DNA of 64,000 nucleotides from BOG-908 sp963795825. Its GTDB lineage: Bacteria > Pseudomonadota > Alphaproteobacteria > Acetobacterales > Acetobacteraceae. Both the position numbers and the translations under genes were made by a program. The stretch covers positions 496,001 to 560,000 of the forward strand of contig CAWCIW010000001.1 in the NCBI GenBank assembly GCA_963795825.1. The letters run 5' to 3'. The notes beneath the pieces were generated by a model. It did not search any database and was not told the origin of the DNA. It saw only the letters and a list, made by a program, of their open reading frames with translations. Positions 1-8,954 of this stretch are shown piece after piece. Each line of letters starts with the position of its first letter. The first letter of the stretch is position 1.

Positions 1-1000
1 CGTTCGTATTCTGCTTTGTCTGCCGCTCCATCTCGGCATTCAGTTCCGCGCCGATCAGGACAATGATCGTCGAGATCCAGATCCAGGTCATGAAACCGAC
101 GGCCGCACCCAGCGAGCCGTATGTCTTGTTGTAGCTGCCGAAATTCGATGCGTACCAGGAAAAGGCGGCGGATGCGACGATGAACACGATGCTGGCGAAC
201 GCGCTGCCCCAGCTCACCCAGCGCCACTTCGCCTTGGCCCGGCTCGGGCCGTAGCGATAGACCAGCGCAAGGAAGAGCATGATCGCGAACAGCATCAGCG
301 GCCAGCGGCCGAAGTTCAGCAATACGTCTCCCAGCGCGCCCAGATAGACGAATTGCAGGATCGCCGGCACGACGGCCACCGCGGTGATCGCCAGGATCAC
401 GAACACCAGCGCGCCCAGTGTGAAGGCCAGCGAAAGCCAGGTGCGATGGACGAAGCTGCGGGTTTCCTTCTCGTTATAGACGGCGTTCAGCGCGTCGAAG
501 AGCGACTTGATGCCGGCGTTGGCGCTCCACAGCGTGGTCAGCAGGCCGACTATGGCGCCGAACCCCAGGGCCTTCGAGGGTGCGGCGGTGAGCGACTTTA
601 TCTGGTCGGTGATGATCTGCATGCCGCCGGCCGGCACCACGCCGCCGAGGCCGGACAGGTGCTTGCTGATATCGGCCGGGTCCGCGACCAGGCCGTAGAG
701 CGAAATCAGGGCGGCGATGGCGGGGAAGATGGCGAGCAGGGCGTAGTAGGTGACCGCGGCGGCTTCGGCCAGGATGCGATCGTCACCCACGTCCGAGAAG
801 ACGCGCTTGGCGATCTGCTTCCAGCCGCGCGCCGGGATTTGCGAGGGGGTGTCGGCGAGCGCGCCGGCGCCGACTGCGGCGGGTGCTATGGTGCTGGTCG
901 GCGCCGGCTTGCGGCGGACGGCGTTCCACGCGCTCATGCCGGCGTCGAGCGCCAGGGCGGCGACCGCGATATCGACGGCGCGTCGTAATTTCACGGCCAT
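1..1000 (-). CDS. YihY/BrkB-family inner membrane protein (partial, cut by left edge)
   Basis: Member of the YihY/virulence factor BrkB family, polytopic inner-membrane proteins of uncertain biochemical role (some were once misnamed RNase BN). Translating the minus strand from an ATG at 1000 gives about 333 residues with no stop before the edge. A family-typical stretch AEAAAVTYYALLAIFPAIAA is followed by several long hydrophobic segments, among them LGFGAIVGLLTTLWSANAG and AAVGFMTWIWISTIIVLIG, and the charged GAELNAEME near the visible end. Family members run 280-350 residues, so only a short tail is missing. A GGGAG ribosome site sits 7 nt before the ATG. The DUF2945 gene lies 16 nt upstream on the same strand, suggesting cotranscription. 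Family assignment is confident; function is not known. Confidence 0.9.
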   Translation of the reverse strand, partial: MAVKLRRAVDIAVAALALDAGMSAWNAVRRKPAPTSTIAPAAVGAGALADTPSQIPARGWKQIAKRVFSDVGDDRILAEAAAVTYYALLAIFPAIAALISLYGLVADPADISKHLSGLGGVVPAGGMQIITDQIKSLTAAPSKALGFGAIVGLLTTLWSANAGIKSLFDALNAVYNEKETRSFVHRTWLSLAFTLGALVFVILAITAVAVVPAILQFVYLGALGDVLLNFGRWPLMLFAIMLFLALVYRYGPSRAKAKWRWVSWGSAFASIVFIVASAAFSWYASNFGSYNKTYGSLGAAVGFMTWIWISTIIVLIGAELNAEMERQTKQNTN

Positions 1001-1016
1001 GCCGTCGGACTCCCGC

Positions 1017-1226
1017 TCAGTGTTTCTTGAGTTCTTCCGGCTTGTGGACGGCTTCCTTGCCGGATTTGTCGCTCTTCACCAGCACTTCCGGATGATCCTT
1101 GGTGGCCTTTGCGGTGTGGCCTTTGATCTGCGTGGTGGTGGTGACGATTTTCTCGACGGTGCCCTCCGTGCGGCCCTGGGCGGTGCCCCAGGTGACGTGG
1201 TCTCCCTTTTTCGGCAATTTGGTCAT
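1017..1226 (-). CDS. DUF2945 (HVA1-like) small protein
   Basis: Small basic 69-residue protein starting MTKLPKKGDHVTW. It shows the DUF2945/HVA1 pattern: a short beta-barrel-like domain with KGDHVTWGTAQGRTEGTV, then a lysine-rich tail with the HKPEELKK motif. Members are common stress-associated single-domain proteins with no proven function. The open frame extends further upstream, but the ATG at 1226 matches the usual family start. It precedes the BrkB-family gene by 16 nt on the same strand, so the two are probably one transcript. Confidence 0.8.
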   Translation of the reverse strand: MTKLPKKGDHVTWGTAQGRTEGTVEKIVTTTTQIKGHTAKATKDHPEVLVKSDKSGKEAVHKPEELKKH

Positions 1227-1355
1227 GGCGGCGCTCCGGCGATCGGTCCGCAACGAACGCCGCGTTAACGCCAGCGGTTGCCGCGCGCGTGCCAGCGCAA
1301 GTGGCAAAAGTGAATAGAGCAGCTTCTGCCGCGAGTAACGCAGACGTTTTTTGCT

Positions 1356-2600
1356 CTAAGCCTCGCCAGCGAGAACCCGGGCGGCCGCCTCGGGACCGGC
1401 GAGTATCTCCGTCAACCGCGCAAGGTCCATGCGAGACAGGCCGGCCACGTCCCGCAGGCCGCCTCGGACCGACTGGACGAGGCTGTCGAATTTCGGTCCG
1501 GCGCCGAAGCGGCGCGCTTCGAGTTCGAACGCGCGCAGGATGCGGGCGGCTTCCTCCACAGCGTCGAGCGCGGCATCGCGCGCTGGCCCTGACTCCGGCA
1601 GCGTTTGCAGCGGGGCGGCGAGGCGGGTTTGCAGCGCGATCTCGAACCGGTTGAGCGAGCCGGACAGCAGGGACGCCCGCGCGGCGCCGAGGCGCCGGCG
1701 CTGCGCGGTATCCGAGAGCTGGTCCGCCAAAGTGTCCAGCAGGCTGGCCTGGTGCCGCAGCTCGGCGGCGGCGTTCGGCGGGAGGCTTTCCACCTGGGCC
1801 GCGGTTTCGGTCTCGAGCCAGGCGAGCGCGGTTTCCGTGGCGGCTTCCGCGAGTTTGCGCCGGACCGGCACTTTCTGCGCGGCGAGGAATAGCGCGGCGC
1901 TGTTTTGCGGCACGCGTATGGCGAGCAGGCCGAGCATCATGCCCCAGGCGTTCGGCCCGAGTTTCTCGGTTTCGGCGAGCAGGTTGGTGAGATCTTCGCC
2001 TGACAGCTTGATTCCGGAATGATCGTGATCGTGCAGCGCCAGGGCGGCGCGCAAGATGCCGCCGAGTGCCACGGAGAGCCGCGCCAGCTCGGCCTGCGGC
2101 AGGCTTTGGGCGGACCAGGCGGCGAGCAGGCTGGCGGGCGGCGCGCTGCCCAGGTTGCGCAGGATCGCGGCCGCGCCCGGCCAGAGCAGCGCGCCGGCCT
2201 GGCGGACCAGCGCGGTCTGCGCGGTGGTGGCGCCGGCGGTCAGCGCGTCCACGCAGGCGAGGCGCCCGGCGCCGCCAGGCTGCTGGGTGTCGTGGTCCTG
2301 CATCGTTTCGCGCACGGCGTTGGCCAGCACCAGCAGGGCGTTGCGGGGCACGAACGGTGTGTTGGGGCGCCAGGCGGCGGGTGCGACGATCAGCGCGTCC
2401 ACCGGCAGGAACAGCAGCCTGGCGAAGCGCAGAGGGCGGGCGGGCTGGATCGCGCGCAGGCGGGGGCGCACGGGGGCGAGCAGTTCGTCGGTGGCGCCGC
2501 GGACTTCCAGCGAGTCCACCATGCGCAGGACCTGGAGCATCTGCGCGTCCGCGGCGCCGGCGACGCTGCGGCGGACGTCGCGTAGGGCCTGGGCGTTCAT
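1356..2600 (-). CDS. hypothetical protein, all-helical, alanine/leucine-rich
   Basis: Protein of 414 residues from an ATG at 2600 that I do not recognise. It is rich in Ala, Leu and Arg, predicted largely helical, with no signal peptide and no obvious transmembrane segment. A short HDHDH stretch near the middle could bind metal but may be incidental. Minus-strand codon use is that of a real gene: strong GC third-position bias and no internal stops. Together with the 401-residue gene at 2923-4128 it forms a co-oriented pair separated by one copy of the hairpin element. Cytoplasmic location is inferred from the lack of export signals. Confidence 0.65.
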   Translation of the reverse strand: MNAQALRDVRRSVAGAADAQMLQVLRMVDSLEVRGATDELLAPVRPRLRAIQPARPLRFARLLFLPVDALIVAPAAWRPNTPFVPRNALLVLANAVRETMQDHDTQQPGGAGRLACVDALTAGATTAQTALVRQAGALLWPGAAAILRNLGSAPPASLLAAWSAQSLPQAELARLSVALGGILRAALALHDHDHSGIKLSGEDLTNLLAETEKLGPNAWGMMLGLLAIRVPQNSAALFLAAQKVPVRRKLAEAATETALAWLETETAAQVESLPPNAAAELRHQASLLDTLADQLSDTAQRRRLGAARASLLSGSLNRFEIALQTRLAAPLQTLPESGPARDAALDAVEEAARILRAFELEARRFGAGPKFDSLVQSVRGGLRDVAGLSRMDLARLTEILAGPEAAARVLAGEA

Positions 2601-2630
2601 CTTGGGTGCGGGCCTGGGTTGTGCTGGCGT

Positions 2631-2888
2631 TCAATGCCAACCCGTTTTGGGGGTGACTTATTGGCAGCGAGGAAGAAAGGCCTTCTTTTTCGAGAAAAAG
2701 AAGCAAAAAGCTTTTGCTGTGACGGCTGCGCGACGATCTGGCTAATATTGCAGTCGCATCGACCTGCAATACGGAGGCAGGCCTTCGTGCAGGCGTCATA
2801 GCAAAAGCTTTTTGGTCCTTTTTCTCGAAAAAGGACTGCTTTCTTACCTGCCTTGCATGCGTCAATCACAACCTTGATCGGTATGAGC
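2631..2888. repeat. full-length nested hairpin element, copy A
   Basis: Strong core 2669-2855 with weaker outer flanks. The left arm has GGAAGAAAGGCC, a hairpin with CTTC/GAAG outer stem, then the near-palindrome AAAAAGCTTTTGCT. An approximately 82-bp core follows. The right arm is the mirror (AGCAAAAGCTTTTT), with a hairpin of the other class (GTCC/GGAC), ending CTGCTTTCTTACC. Outer flanks carry ATGCCAACCCG on the left and a GCGTCA...GGTATG block on the right. It lies between two co-directional minus-strand genes. The two hairpins of this copy are of different classes, so each stem pairs within its own arm. Confidence 0.9.
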
Positions 2889-2922
2889 GGGGCTTGGCGT
2901 GCGTGCGGGCGTGCGGCGGCGG

Positions 2923-4128
2923 TCATGCCGCGAGGCTTCTGACGCGCTCGTTGCGCGCGGTCAGGCTGACGGCCTGGCTGGGATCGCGCCCGATGATTCC
3001 GGGCGCGCTGGCGGGCTGGGCACCGGCGTTCTGCGCGCCGCCGGCCTGGCTGCCGGGGGCCTGGGCGCCGGGGTTTTGCGGCGCCGCGCCGCCGGCCAGC
3101 GTGTGCGGGATCGCGCCCAGCCTTGTCTGCAGGCCAGGATCGCCGGCGCACCACAGGGCCGCGTCGGCGGGGACCGGGGGCAGGACGAGGCCGGCTTCGC
3201 TCAGGGCGGCGGCGCGCGCCGCGTCCAACTCGCTGACGCGCCACAGCAGGCAGATATGTTCCCAGCCATCGAGCAGCCAGTCCGGCTGGGCGACCAGGGC
3301 GGTGACGTTCGCCTGGGACAGCGCCCATCCGCTTAGCAGGGCCGCCGGGTCATTCACCGCGCGGGCGCCCGCGGCCAGCACGAGGCTGCCTGCTTCGTGC
3401 ATCGTGCGCGCGGCGGCCACCAGGGGTGCGGCGGCGGCGTGCTGGCCGCCCTGGTTGGACCAGCCTTCGACCTGGCCGGCAAAGGCGGCGATGGCTGCGA
3501 GCAGATTCTGGCCGCGGCCAGGTGTCGGCCGGCCGCCGGGGGCAGCCGGGCCGTCCTGCGGCGACCTGGCTAGCGTTGCGGCCAGCAGGGCGATGTCCGC
3601 CATCACGGCTTCGGGCGAGCGGCCGGTGCGTTTGGCGAGGTTCTGGATGGCCTGCTGACTGCTGTTCTGGGCCGGGTTGTGGCCCGGCTGGCCCGCGCCT
3701 TGTTGGGGGCTTGCCTGGAGGGCGGCGAGGAAGGCGTTGAGGTAGGCCGCCTCGCGCTGCTGCTGCAGGGCAGCCGACGCGGCGGCGGCGGCGGCGGCGG
3801 GGCGCCCTGCCGCGCCCTCGAGCGCCACGGCGCCGGCAGCTTCGCGCACGCTGCCCGGCGTGAAGCAGGACAGGGCGGCCAGACGGGCGACCAGGCGGCT
3901 ATCGTGCAGAGTCGGCTTGCAGAATTCGGCGAGCGAGCCGAGGGCGAACACATACACGCCGCGGACGCCGCCCGGGTTGGGAACGATGAGGTCCGCCCGG
4001 CGCTCGAGCAGGCGGATGCGGGCGCCGGCCAGCGCCGGGGTGGTGAACGGCACGGCGACGCCACGCTCACGCAGCGTTGCGGGCTGCCAATGCTGCACAT
4101 CTGGAGCGGGTAGCACGGGCGGTGCCAA
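2923..4128 (-). CDS. hypothetical alanine/glutamine-rich protein
   Basis: Protein of about 401 residues, not recognised. The first ~100 residues look like a globular domain (TLRERGVAVPFTTPALAGAR, LIVPNPGGVRGVYVF). An Ala run and a Gln-rich linker follow near residues 105-160, then a helical middle part, then a Pro/Gly/Ala/Gln-rich tail typical of disordered sequence. No signal peptide or membrane segment is evident. The start is uncertain: TTG at 4128 preceded by GAGGA, or GTG at 4116. It is transcribed toward the 414-residue unknown gene. The 143 nt to the plus-strand exonuclease gene form a divergent promoter region. Confidence 0.6.
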   Translation of the reverse strand: MAPPVLPAPDVQHWQPATLRERGVAVPFTTPALAGARIRLLERRADLIVPNPGGVRGVYVFALGSLAEFCKPTLHDSRLVARLAALSCFTPGSVREAAGAVALEGAAGRPAAAAAAASAALQQQREAAYLNAFLAALQASPQQGAGQPGHNPAQNSSQQAIQNLAKRTGRSPEAVMADIALLAATLARSPQDGPAAPGGRPTPGRGQNLLAAIAAFAGQVEGWSNQGGQHAAAAPLVAAARTMHEAGSLVLAAGARAVNDPAALLSGWALSQANVTALVAQPDWLLDGWEHICLLWRVSELDAARAAALSEAGLVLPPVPADAALWCAGDPGLQTRLGAIPHTLAGGAAPQNPGAQAPGSQAGGAQNAGAQPASAPGIIGRDPSQAVSLTARNERVRSLAA

Positions 4129-4271
4129 AGGCGGTGTCCTCGCCGGCGTGAGTGCGGGCTGGCGCGATTGTGCAGCGGGAACGTGAATTGCTGGTTACCT
4201 GCGGCGGGCAGGCGCGGGTGGAATTGCCGCTTTGGCTTGCCTTTGCGGCCGCGTTTGCCCAGTCAGCGCCG

Positions 4272-5078
4272 ATGCGCATCGTCACCTGGAACATCAACTC
4301 CCTCCGCCTGCGCCTGGGCCTGCTGGAGCGCCTCGCCTCCGCGCTGAACCCGGACGTGATCTGCCTGCAGGAGACCAAGGTGCCGGACCTGCTGTTCCCG
4401 GAGGACGCGCCGGCGTCGCTCGGTTACCCGTACCACGCGCGGCGGGGGATGAAGGGCTACAACGGCGTGGCGGTGCTCTCGCGCTATCCGCTGACCGTGG
4501 CCGACGGCCCGGACTGGTGCGCGCGCGGCGATTGCCGGCATCTCCATGTGCGGGTGGCGGGCCCGGGGCGGCCGGTCGAGCTGCACGATTTCTACGTGCC
4601 GGCGGGTGGCGACGTGCCGGACCGCGCCGCCAACGCGAAGTTCGGCCACAAGCTGGATTTCGTGGCCGAAGCGACCGCCTGGTTCGCGGCGCGCGGGGTG
4701 GCGCCGCGCACCGTGCTGGTGGGCGACCTGAACATCGCGCCGCTGGAGCACGACGTTTGGAGCCACAAGCAGCTGCTGGGCGTGGTCAGCCATACGCCGA
4801 TAGAGGTGGCGGCGATGCGGGACTGGCTGGCGGCGGGCTTCCACGATGCGGTACGCCATTTCGTGCCGGACGACGAGAAGCTCTATACCTGGTGGTCGTA
4901 TCGCAACCAGGACTGGCGGAAATCCAACCGGGGGCGGCGCCTGGACCATGTGTGGGTGAGCCGGGATCTGGTGGGGGCCCTGGTGCGGTACGAGATCTTG
5001 GCGGAGGCGCGGGATTGGCCGCGGACTAGCGATCATGTGCCGGTGATGGTGGAGATCGACACGCGTCTGGGGGATTGA
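4272..5078 (+). CDS. xth: exodeoxyribonuclease III
   Basis: Mg2+-dependent AP endonuclease and 3'-5' exonuclease acting in base-excision repair in the cytoplasm. The 268-residue product matches the family length (about 260-270). EEP-fold motifs are in order: MRIVTWNINSLR at the N-terminus, LQETK, the YNGVAVLSR region, GDLNIAP, and the C-terminal TSDHVPVMVEI with the catalytic Asp-His. The open frame extends 120 nt upstream, but the family start is the ATG at 4272. It converges on the histidine kinase gene, with a minimal copy of the hairpin element between them. Confidence 0.95.
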   Translation: MRIVTWNINSLRLRLGLLERLASALNPDVICLQETKVPDLLFPEDAPASLGYPYHARRGMKGYNGVAVLSRYPLTVADGPDWCARGDCRHLHVRVAGPGRPVELHDFYVPAGGDVPDRAANAKFGHKLDFVAEATAWFAARGVAPRTVLVGDLNIAPLEHDVWSHKQLLGVVSHTPIEVAAMRDWLAAGFHDAVRHFVPDDEKLYTWWSYRNQDWRKSNRGRRLDHVWVSRDLVGALVRYEILAEARDWPRTSDHVPVMVEIDTRLGD

Positions 5079-5083
5079 GGGTA

Positions 5084-5129
5084 GGCAAGAAAGCAGTCCT
5101 TTTTCGAGAAAAAGGACTACTTTCTTCCT
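5084..5129. repeat. minimal palindromic form of the hairpin element, copy B
   Basis: About 46 bp: GGCAAGAAAGCAG, the hairpin GTCCTTTTTC-GA-GAAAAAGGAC, then CTACTTTCTTCC. The two outer arms are joined directly, without the AAAAGCTTTT block or the core. It sits between convergent xth and the histidine kinase, and the kinase stop codon (5117-5119) lies inside the 3' side of the structure. Its position suggests a bidirectional terminator or mRNA 3'-end structure, which is inference. Confidence 0.85.
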
Positions 5130-7582
5130 TCTACCGCCGCCCCCTCCGCGATCAGCTTCTTGATCCGCCCCCCCAGCATATCCATCGCGAACGGCTTGCG
5201 CAGCGCATCCATCCCCTGCGCCAGATAGCCCTGCTCCAGCACCGCGTTCTCCGCGTATCCCGTCATGAACAGCACGCGCAGGCCCGGCCGGACCAGCCGC
5301 CCCTGGTCGGCCACCTGGCGGCCGTTCAGCCCGCCCGGCAGGCCCACATCCGTCACCAGCAGATCGATGCGCGCGTCCGACCGCAATACGGCCAGTGCCC
5401 TGGCCCCGTCGGCGGCCTCGATCGCCACGTAGCCCAGATCCTCCAGCACCTCGGTCACCAGCATGCGTATCGTCGGGTCGTCATCGACCACCAGCACGGT
5501 CTCGCCGTGGGCGCGCGGGCCCGCCCCGGGCTGTTCCGCCGATGCTGCGGCGGGGAGGACCGGCATCGCGCCGGCCAGCTCGGGCTCGTGGCGCGGCAGG
5601 TAGATGCACATCGTGGTGCCGCGCCCCGCTTCCGAGGTGATGTGCACATTGCCGCCGGACTGGCGCGCGAAACCGTAGATCATCGACAGGCCCAGGCCGG
5701 TGCCCTGGCCCACCGGCTTGGTGGTGAAGAACGGATCGAACGCGCGGGCGGCCACTTCGGGCGACATGCCGGTGCCGGTGTCGCTGACGCAGAGGGAGAC
5801 GAACTGGCCGGGCGGCAGCGCGCGGTGGGCGGCTTCCTCCGCGTCCAGCGTGTGGTTGGTGGGCACGATCAGCAGCTTGCCGCCGTCCGGCATCGCGTCG
5901 CGCGCGTTGATGCAGAGGTTGAGCAGGGCGTTTTCGAGCTGGTTGGGATCGACCAGAATGGGCCACAGGCCGGGGGCCATCTCCGCCGCCACCTCGATCT
6001 CCGGGCCCATCGTGCGGCAGATCAGCTCGTCCATGCCGGCGATCAGCCGGTTCACGTCGGTGGGGGTGGGCTCCAGCTCCTGCTGGCGGGAAAAGGCGAG
6101 CAGGCGGTGGGTGAGGGCCGCGGCGCGCCTGGCGGCATCCTGGGCGGCGGCGATGTAGCGCTCCGCATCGGCCAGGCGGCCCTGCGACACGCGGGTGGAG
6201 AGCAGCTCCAGGCTGCCCGCGATGCCGGTCAGCAGATTGTTGAAATCATGCGCGAGCCCGCCGGTGAGCTGGCCCACCGCCTCCATCTTCTGGGACTGGC
6301 GGAGCTGTTCCTGGGCGCGGGCGAGCTCGGCCTGGGTGGCCTTTTCGGCGGTGATGTCGCGCGCCACGCAGTACAGGTGCTCGCCGTCGCGCACGCCGAC
6401 CCAGCACAGCCAGCAATAGCCGCCGGTGCTGCGGCGCAGGCGGTTCTCGAAGCGCAGGGCTTTTTCGCCGGCGGCGATACGCGCGGTGCCGGCCCGGGTG
6501 ACCAGGCGGTCGTCCTCGTGTTCCAGCCACGCCGTATTGCGGCCGAGCATCTCGTGCGGCTCCCAGCCGAGCAGCGCGGTCCAGGCCGGGTTGACGCTGA
6601 TCAGGCGGCCGTCCGGATCGGACACGCAGAGCAGGTCCGGGCTCACGAGCCAGATGCGGTCGCGCTCGCGGGTGCGCGCTGCCACCCGGCTCTCCAGGCT
6701 TTCGTTGAGCTCGCGCAATTCGCGCTCCACCCGCTTGGCGCGGGTGACGTCGTACACCACGCCGCTGAAGCGCACGGTGCTTGTCTCGGCGTCGCGCAGA
6801 TATTCGCCCTGCCTGGTCAGCCAGGCGGTCTCGTGCGTATCGGGCCGCACGATACGGAACTCGACCCGGCTGGCGGTGCCGGCGCGGTATTCGGCGTCCG
6901 GTTCGATGACCAGGCGGTCCCCTGGCACGACGAGGGCATTGATCGCGTGCACCGGCAGGCTGGTGGCTGGCGGCAGGCCGAGCAGGGCGCAGAACTGGGC
7001 GCTGACGGAGACTGCGGCGGCGCCGCCGGCATGCTCGAAGATGCCGACGCCGCCGGCCGTCTGGGCGATGCGCAGCCGTTCCTCTATGCGCTTCTGCCCG
7101 GTGATTTCGACCAGCACGCCGGACCACAGCGCGGGCTGGTTCGTGCCGGCCGGGCTGGCCGCCCCGTCCGGCTCGCCGGGAGGGACGATGCTGAAGGCCT
7201 GCAGCCAGCGGACCGCGCCGTTGGCGGATTTGGCGCGGAACTGCTGGTCCAGCGGGGCGCCGCCGCCGAGCATGGCGCCGAACGCCAGCCACATGCGGTC
7301 GCGGTCCGGCGCGTGTATGCAGGCGAAGAGGCGCTGCGGGGCGATCCCGGACTGGACTTCGGCGAGCGGGATGCCGAGCAGGGTGGCGAACCCGAAATCG
7401 CCGACGATGCGCTGGTCCGCCACGTGCCAGTCCCAGGCCGCGGCCGCGCTGCTGTCCGGCGCGATGGGCGGGCTGGGGGCGGTCGCTGCGGTAGCGGCGG
7501 GAAGGGGCAGGTCCGGATGGGCGCGTGCAGACGCGGTGTGCGCGGGTATCTCCGCCGTGCCCTGCCCGGCTGCCCCGGTCAT
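5117..7582 (-). CDS. PAS-domain hybrid histidine kinase/response regulator
   Basis: Probably soluble sensor kinase of 821 residues. N-terminal PAS-like modules come first (about residues 35-165, 175-310 and 315-430, the last with CVSDPDGRLISVNPAW). The HisKA domain has phospho-acceptor H445 in GGLAHDFNNLLTG. The HATPase domain follows, with N-box NALLNLCINARDAMPDGG and G-boxes SDTGTGMS and GQGTGLGLSM. A C-terminal receiver domain has the DDD pocket in VLVVDDDPTIR and phospho-acceptor D745 in LLVTDVGLPGG. No transmembrane segment is seen, so it probably senses an internal signal. The ATG at 7582 is chosen because upstream sequence is low-complexity and would run into the ChaN-like gene. No separate output regulator lies next to it. 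Confidence 0.9.
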   Translation of the reverse strand: MTGAAGQGTAEIPAHTASARAHPDLPLPAATAATAPSPPIAPDSSAAAAWDWHVADQRIVGDFGFATLLGIPLAEVQSGIAPQRLFACIHAPDRDRMWLAFGAMLGGGAPLDQQFRAKSANGAVRWLQAFSIVPPGEPDGAASPAGTNQPALWSGVLVEITGQKRIEERLRIAQTAGGVGIFEHAGGAAAVSVSAQFCALLGLPPATSLPVHAINALVVPGDRLVIEPDAEYRAGTASRVEFRIVRPDTHETAWLTRQGEYLRDAETSTVRFSGVVYDVTRAKRVERELRELNESLESRVAARTRERDRIWLVSPDLLCVSDPDGRLISVNPAWTALLGWEPHEMLGRNTAWLEHEDDRLVTRAGTARIAAGEKALRFENRLRRSTGGYCWLCWVGVRDGEHLYCVARDITAEKATQAELARAQEQLRQSQKMEAVGQLTGGLAHDFNNLLTGIAGSLELLSTRVSQGRLADAERYIAAAQDAARRAAALTHRLLAFSRQQELEPTPTDVNRLIAGMDELICRTMGPEIEVAAEMAPGLWPILVDPNQLENALLNLCINARDAMPDGGKLLIVPTNHTLDAEEAAHRALPPGQFVSLCVSDTGTGMSPEVAARAFDPFFTTKPVGQGTGLGLSMIYGFARQSGGNVHITSEAGRGTTMCIYLPRHEPELAGAMPVLPAAASAEQPGAGPRAHGETVLVVDDDPTIRMLVTEVLEDLGYVAIEAADGARALAVLRSDARIDLLVTDVGLPGGLNGRQVADQGRLVRPGLRVLFMTGYAENAVLEQGYLAQGMDALRKPFAMDMLGGRIKKLIAEGAAVEGRK

Positions 7583-7736
7583 TCCGGAACCGCGCGATTG
7601 GGCGGCATGGGCGCTGCGGCGGCTGGAGCCGGTGTCGGGCCGCCCGGTTGCGATGGGCTGGCGGCTGGGGAAGGCATGTCCGGCATTATCGGGATATAGC
7701 CGCTGATGCGTGGTGGGAGAACCACAAAACGGCGGT

Positions 7737-8630
7737 TCAGGTGGCAGGGGGCGGCGTGGCGGCCAAGCAGGCCGGCGATGGCTCGACGAACACCGCATCG
7801 GCGTAGGAGGCGCCGAACGGTTCTTCGGCCGTGGGCGCCGGCAGCAGCACCAGGGCGCCTGGCAGGCCGAGCGCATCGAGCTGGTGCGGCACGCCGTAGC
7901 GGTTTTCCAGGTGGCCCTCGCCCATCAGCGCCACCATCGGCCGCGCCGGCGCCTGGGCGCGCGCGCCGGCGATCGCCTCGGCCATCGCGCGGTCCCAGGT
8001 GAGCTGGGCGTCGATGAAATGGTCGAGCCGCGCGGGGGTCATCGGCATGCCGCCGTGGCCGCCCATTACCTCGGTCAGTTCGGCGCGGTAGCCGGGGCTG
8101 GGCGGGGCGGGGATGCCGATGCCTTCGCGCTGGGCCGGGGGCACATTGGCGAAGCCGCTGGTGCTGACGCGGTGGATCGTGCTGGCGGACACGTTGAGCG
8201 CGATCATCGGGATTCGGTGGTCACGCGCGAAGCGGAAGATCGGCAGATAGAGCGCGGGGTCGAAGCCCCAGACATGCTTCCAGTCGGTGCGCGCGAGGAA
8301 GGCGGGTTCGGTGAGCGCGCCGGCGACCCAGGCGTTGAGCGCGGGCTGGGCGGCGCGCGGAAACATCTCGAAGCCGAGCACGAGTGCCGGGTTGGCGGCG
8401 TGCAGGCGGGTGATGGTTTCGAGCTGCCAGCGATGGTCCGCCGCACTGTCGTGCTGTTCGCCGAGCAGGATGATCTTGTAGCGGGACGGGTTTTGCAGCG
8501 GGTCGGCGATCGGGCGGTGGGTGGCGGGCGCGATCCATTGCCCGGCGGTGGGGCAGGGCGGATGGGTGGCGCAGGCGGCGGCCAGCAGAGCGGGGGCGAG
8601 GCAGGTTGCGAGGCGGCGCAGGGTTGGCAT
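7737..8630 (-). CDS. ChaN-family lipoprotein
   Basis: Protein of 297 residues with a lipoprotein signal (MPTLRRLATCLAPALLAAAC, lipobox Cys at about residue 20), so probably membrane-anchored in the periplasm. The ChaN/Tiki-like domain is recognised from ILLGEQHDSAADHRWQLETI near the N-terminus and ALMGEGHLENRYGVP near the C-terminus, the two conserved Glu-His motifs. ChaN of Campylobacter binds haem and is linked to iron uptake. By analogy this may be a haem-binding or haem-handling lipoprotein, but no iron genes surround it. It is divergent from the TonB-receptor gene. The ATG at 8630 gives the best signal peptide. Confidence 0.85.
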   Translation of the reverse strand: MPTLRRLATCLAPALLAAACATHPPCPTAGQWIAPATHRPIADPLQNPSRYKIILLGEQHDSAADHRWQLETITRLHAANPALVLGFEMFPRAAQPALNAWVAGALTEPAFLARTDWKHVWGFDPALYLPIFRFARDHRIPMIALNVSASTIHRVSTSGFANVPPAQREGIGIPAPPSPGYRAELTEVMGGHGGMPMTPARLDHFIDAQLTWDRAMAEAIAGARAQAPARPMVALMGEGHLENRYGVPHQLDALGLPGALVLLPAPTAEEPFGASYADAVFVEPSPACLAATPPPAT

Positions 8631-8954
8631 GCGGGAGTATAGGACGCGGCGGCGGGTTTTCCCAAGCAGGGGGCCGGCCGCGTTTGGATGCCGCATCGGT
8701 TTGCGCATCGATGTTTGCTGCGCCGCGATAATCCCGGATGCCAGCTTGCTGTTGCAGCCACGCGGGTTCCGCGCTGACGCGCATTTGACAGCGCTATCAG
8801 AACGTCGGTAGTGTTTGCGCGGTCGGCATCGTTGGCTGGTTGCATCTCACGACGCGATGCGAAAGCGGATGTGCCCTGCCGTAATGATGCGATGCGTAGC
8901 CGGAAAGACGCCCAGCAAGGGCGCGAAGCCTTTCGATCTTTGGGGAAGAAATCG
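8631..8954. promoter_or_regulatory. divergent intergenic region upstream of the TonB receptor
   Basis: About 324 nt without a credible gene, between the ChaN-like gene and the TonB-dependent receptor. It contains the 14-bp LacI-type palindrome at 8786-8799, roughly 155 nt before the receptor start. A GGGGAAG ribosome site lies about 8 nt before the ATG at 8955. An open frame runs back into this region from the receptor but lacks signal-peptide character. No confident -35/-10 pair was assigned. Confidence 0.6.
8786..8799. promoter_or_regulatory. LacI-family operator, site 1
   Basis: TGACAGCGCTATCA is a near-perfect palindrome (half-sites TGACAGC and TGATAGC) centred on CG, the usual form of LacI/GalR-family sites. 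The identical 14-mer recurs upstream of the GH3 gene at 13780. A LacI-type gene lies at the end of the locus, so binding by its product is likely but inferred. Confidence 0.75.

Noticed and set aside
5075..7699. 874-residue plus-strand open frame over the histidine kinase
   Set aside because: Antisense shadow; all kinase motifs are on the minus strand.
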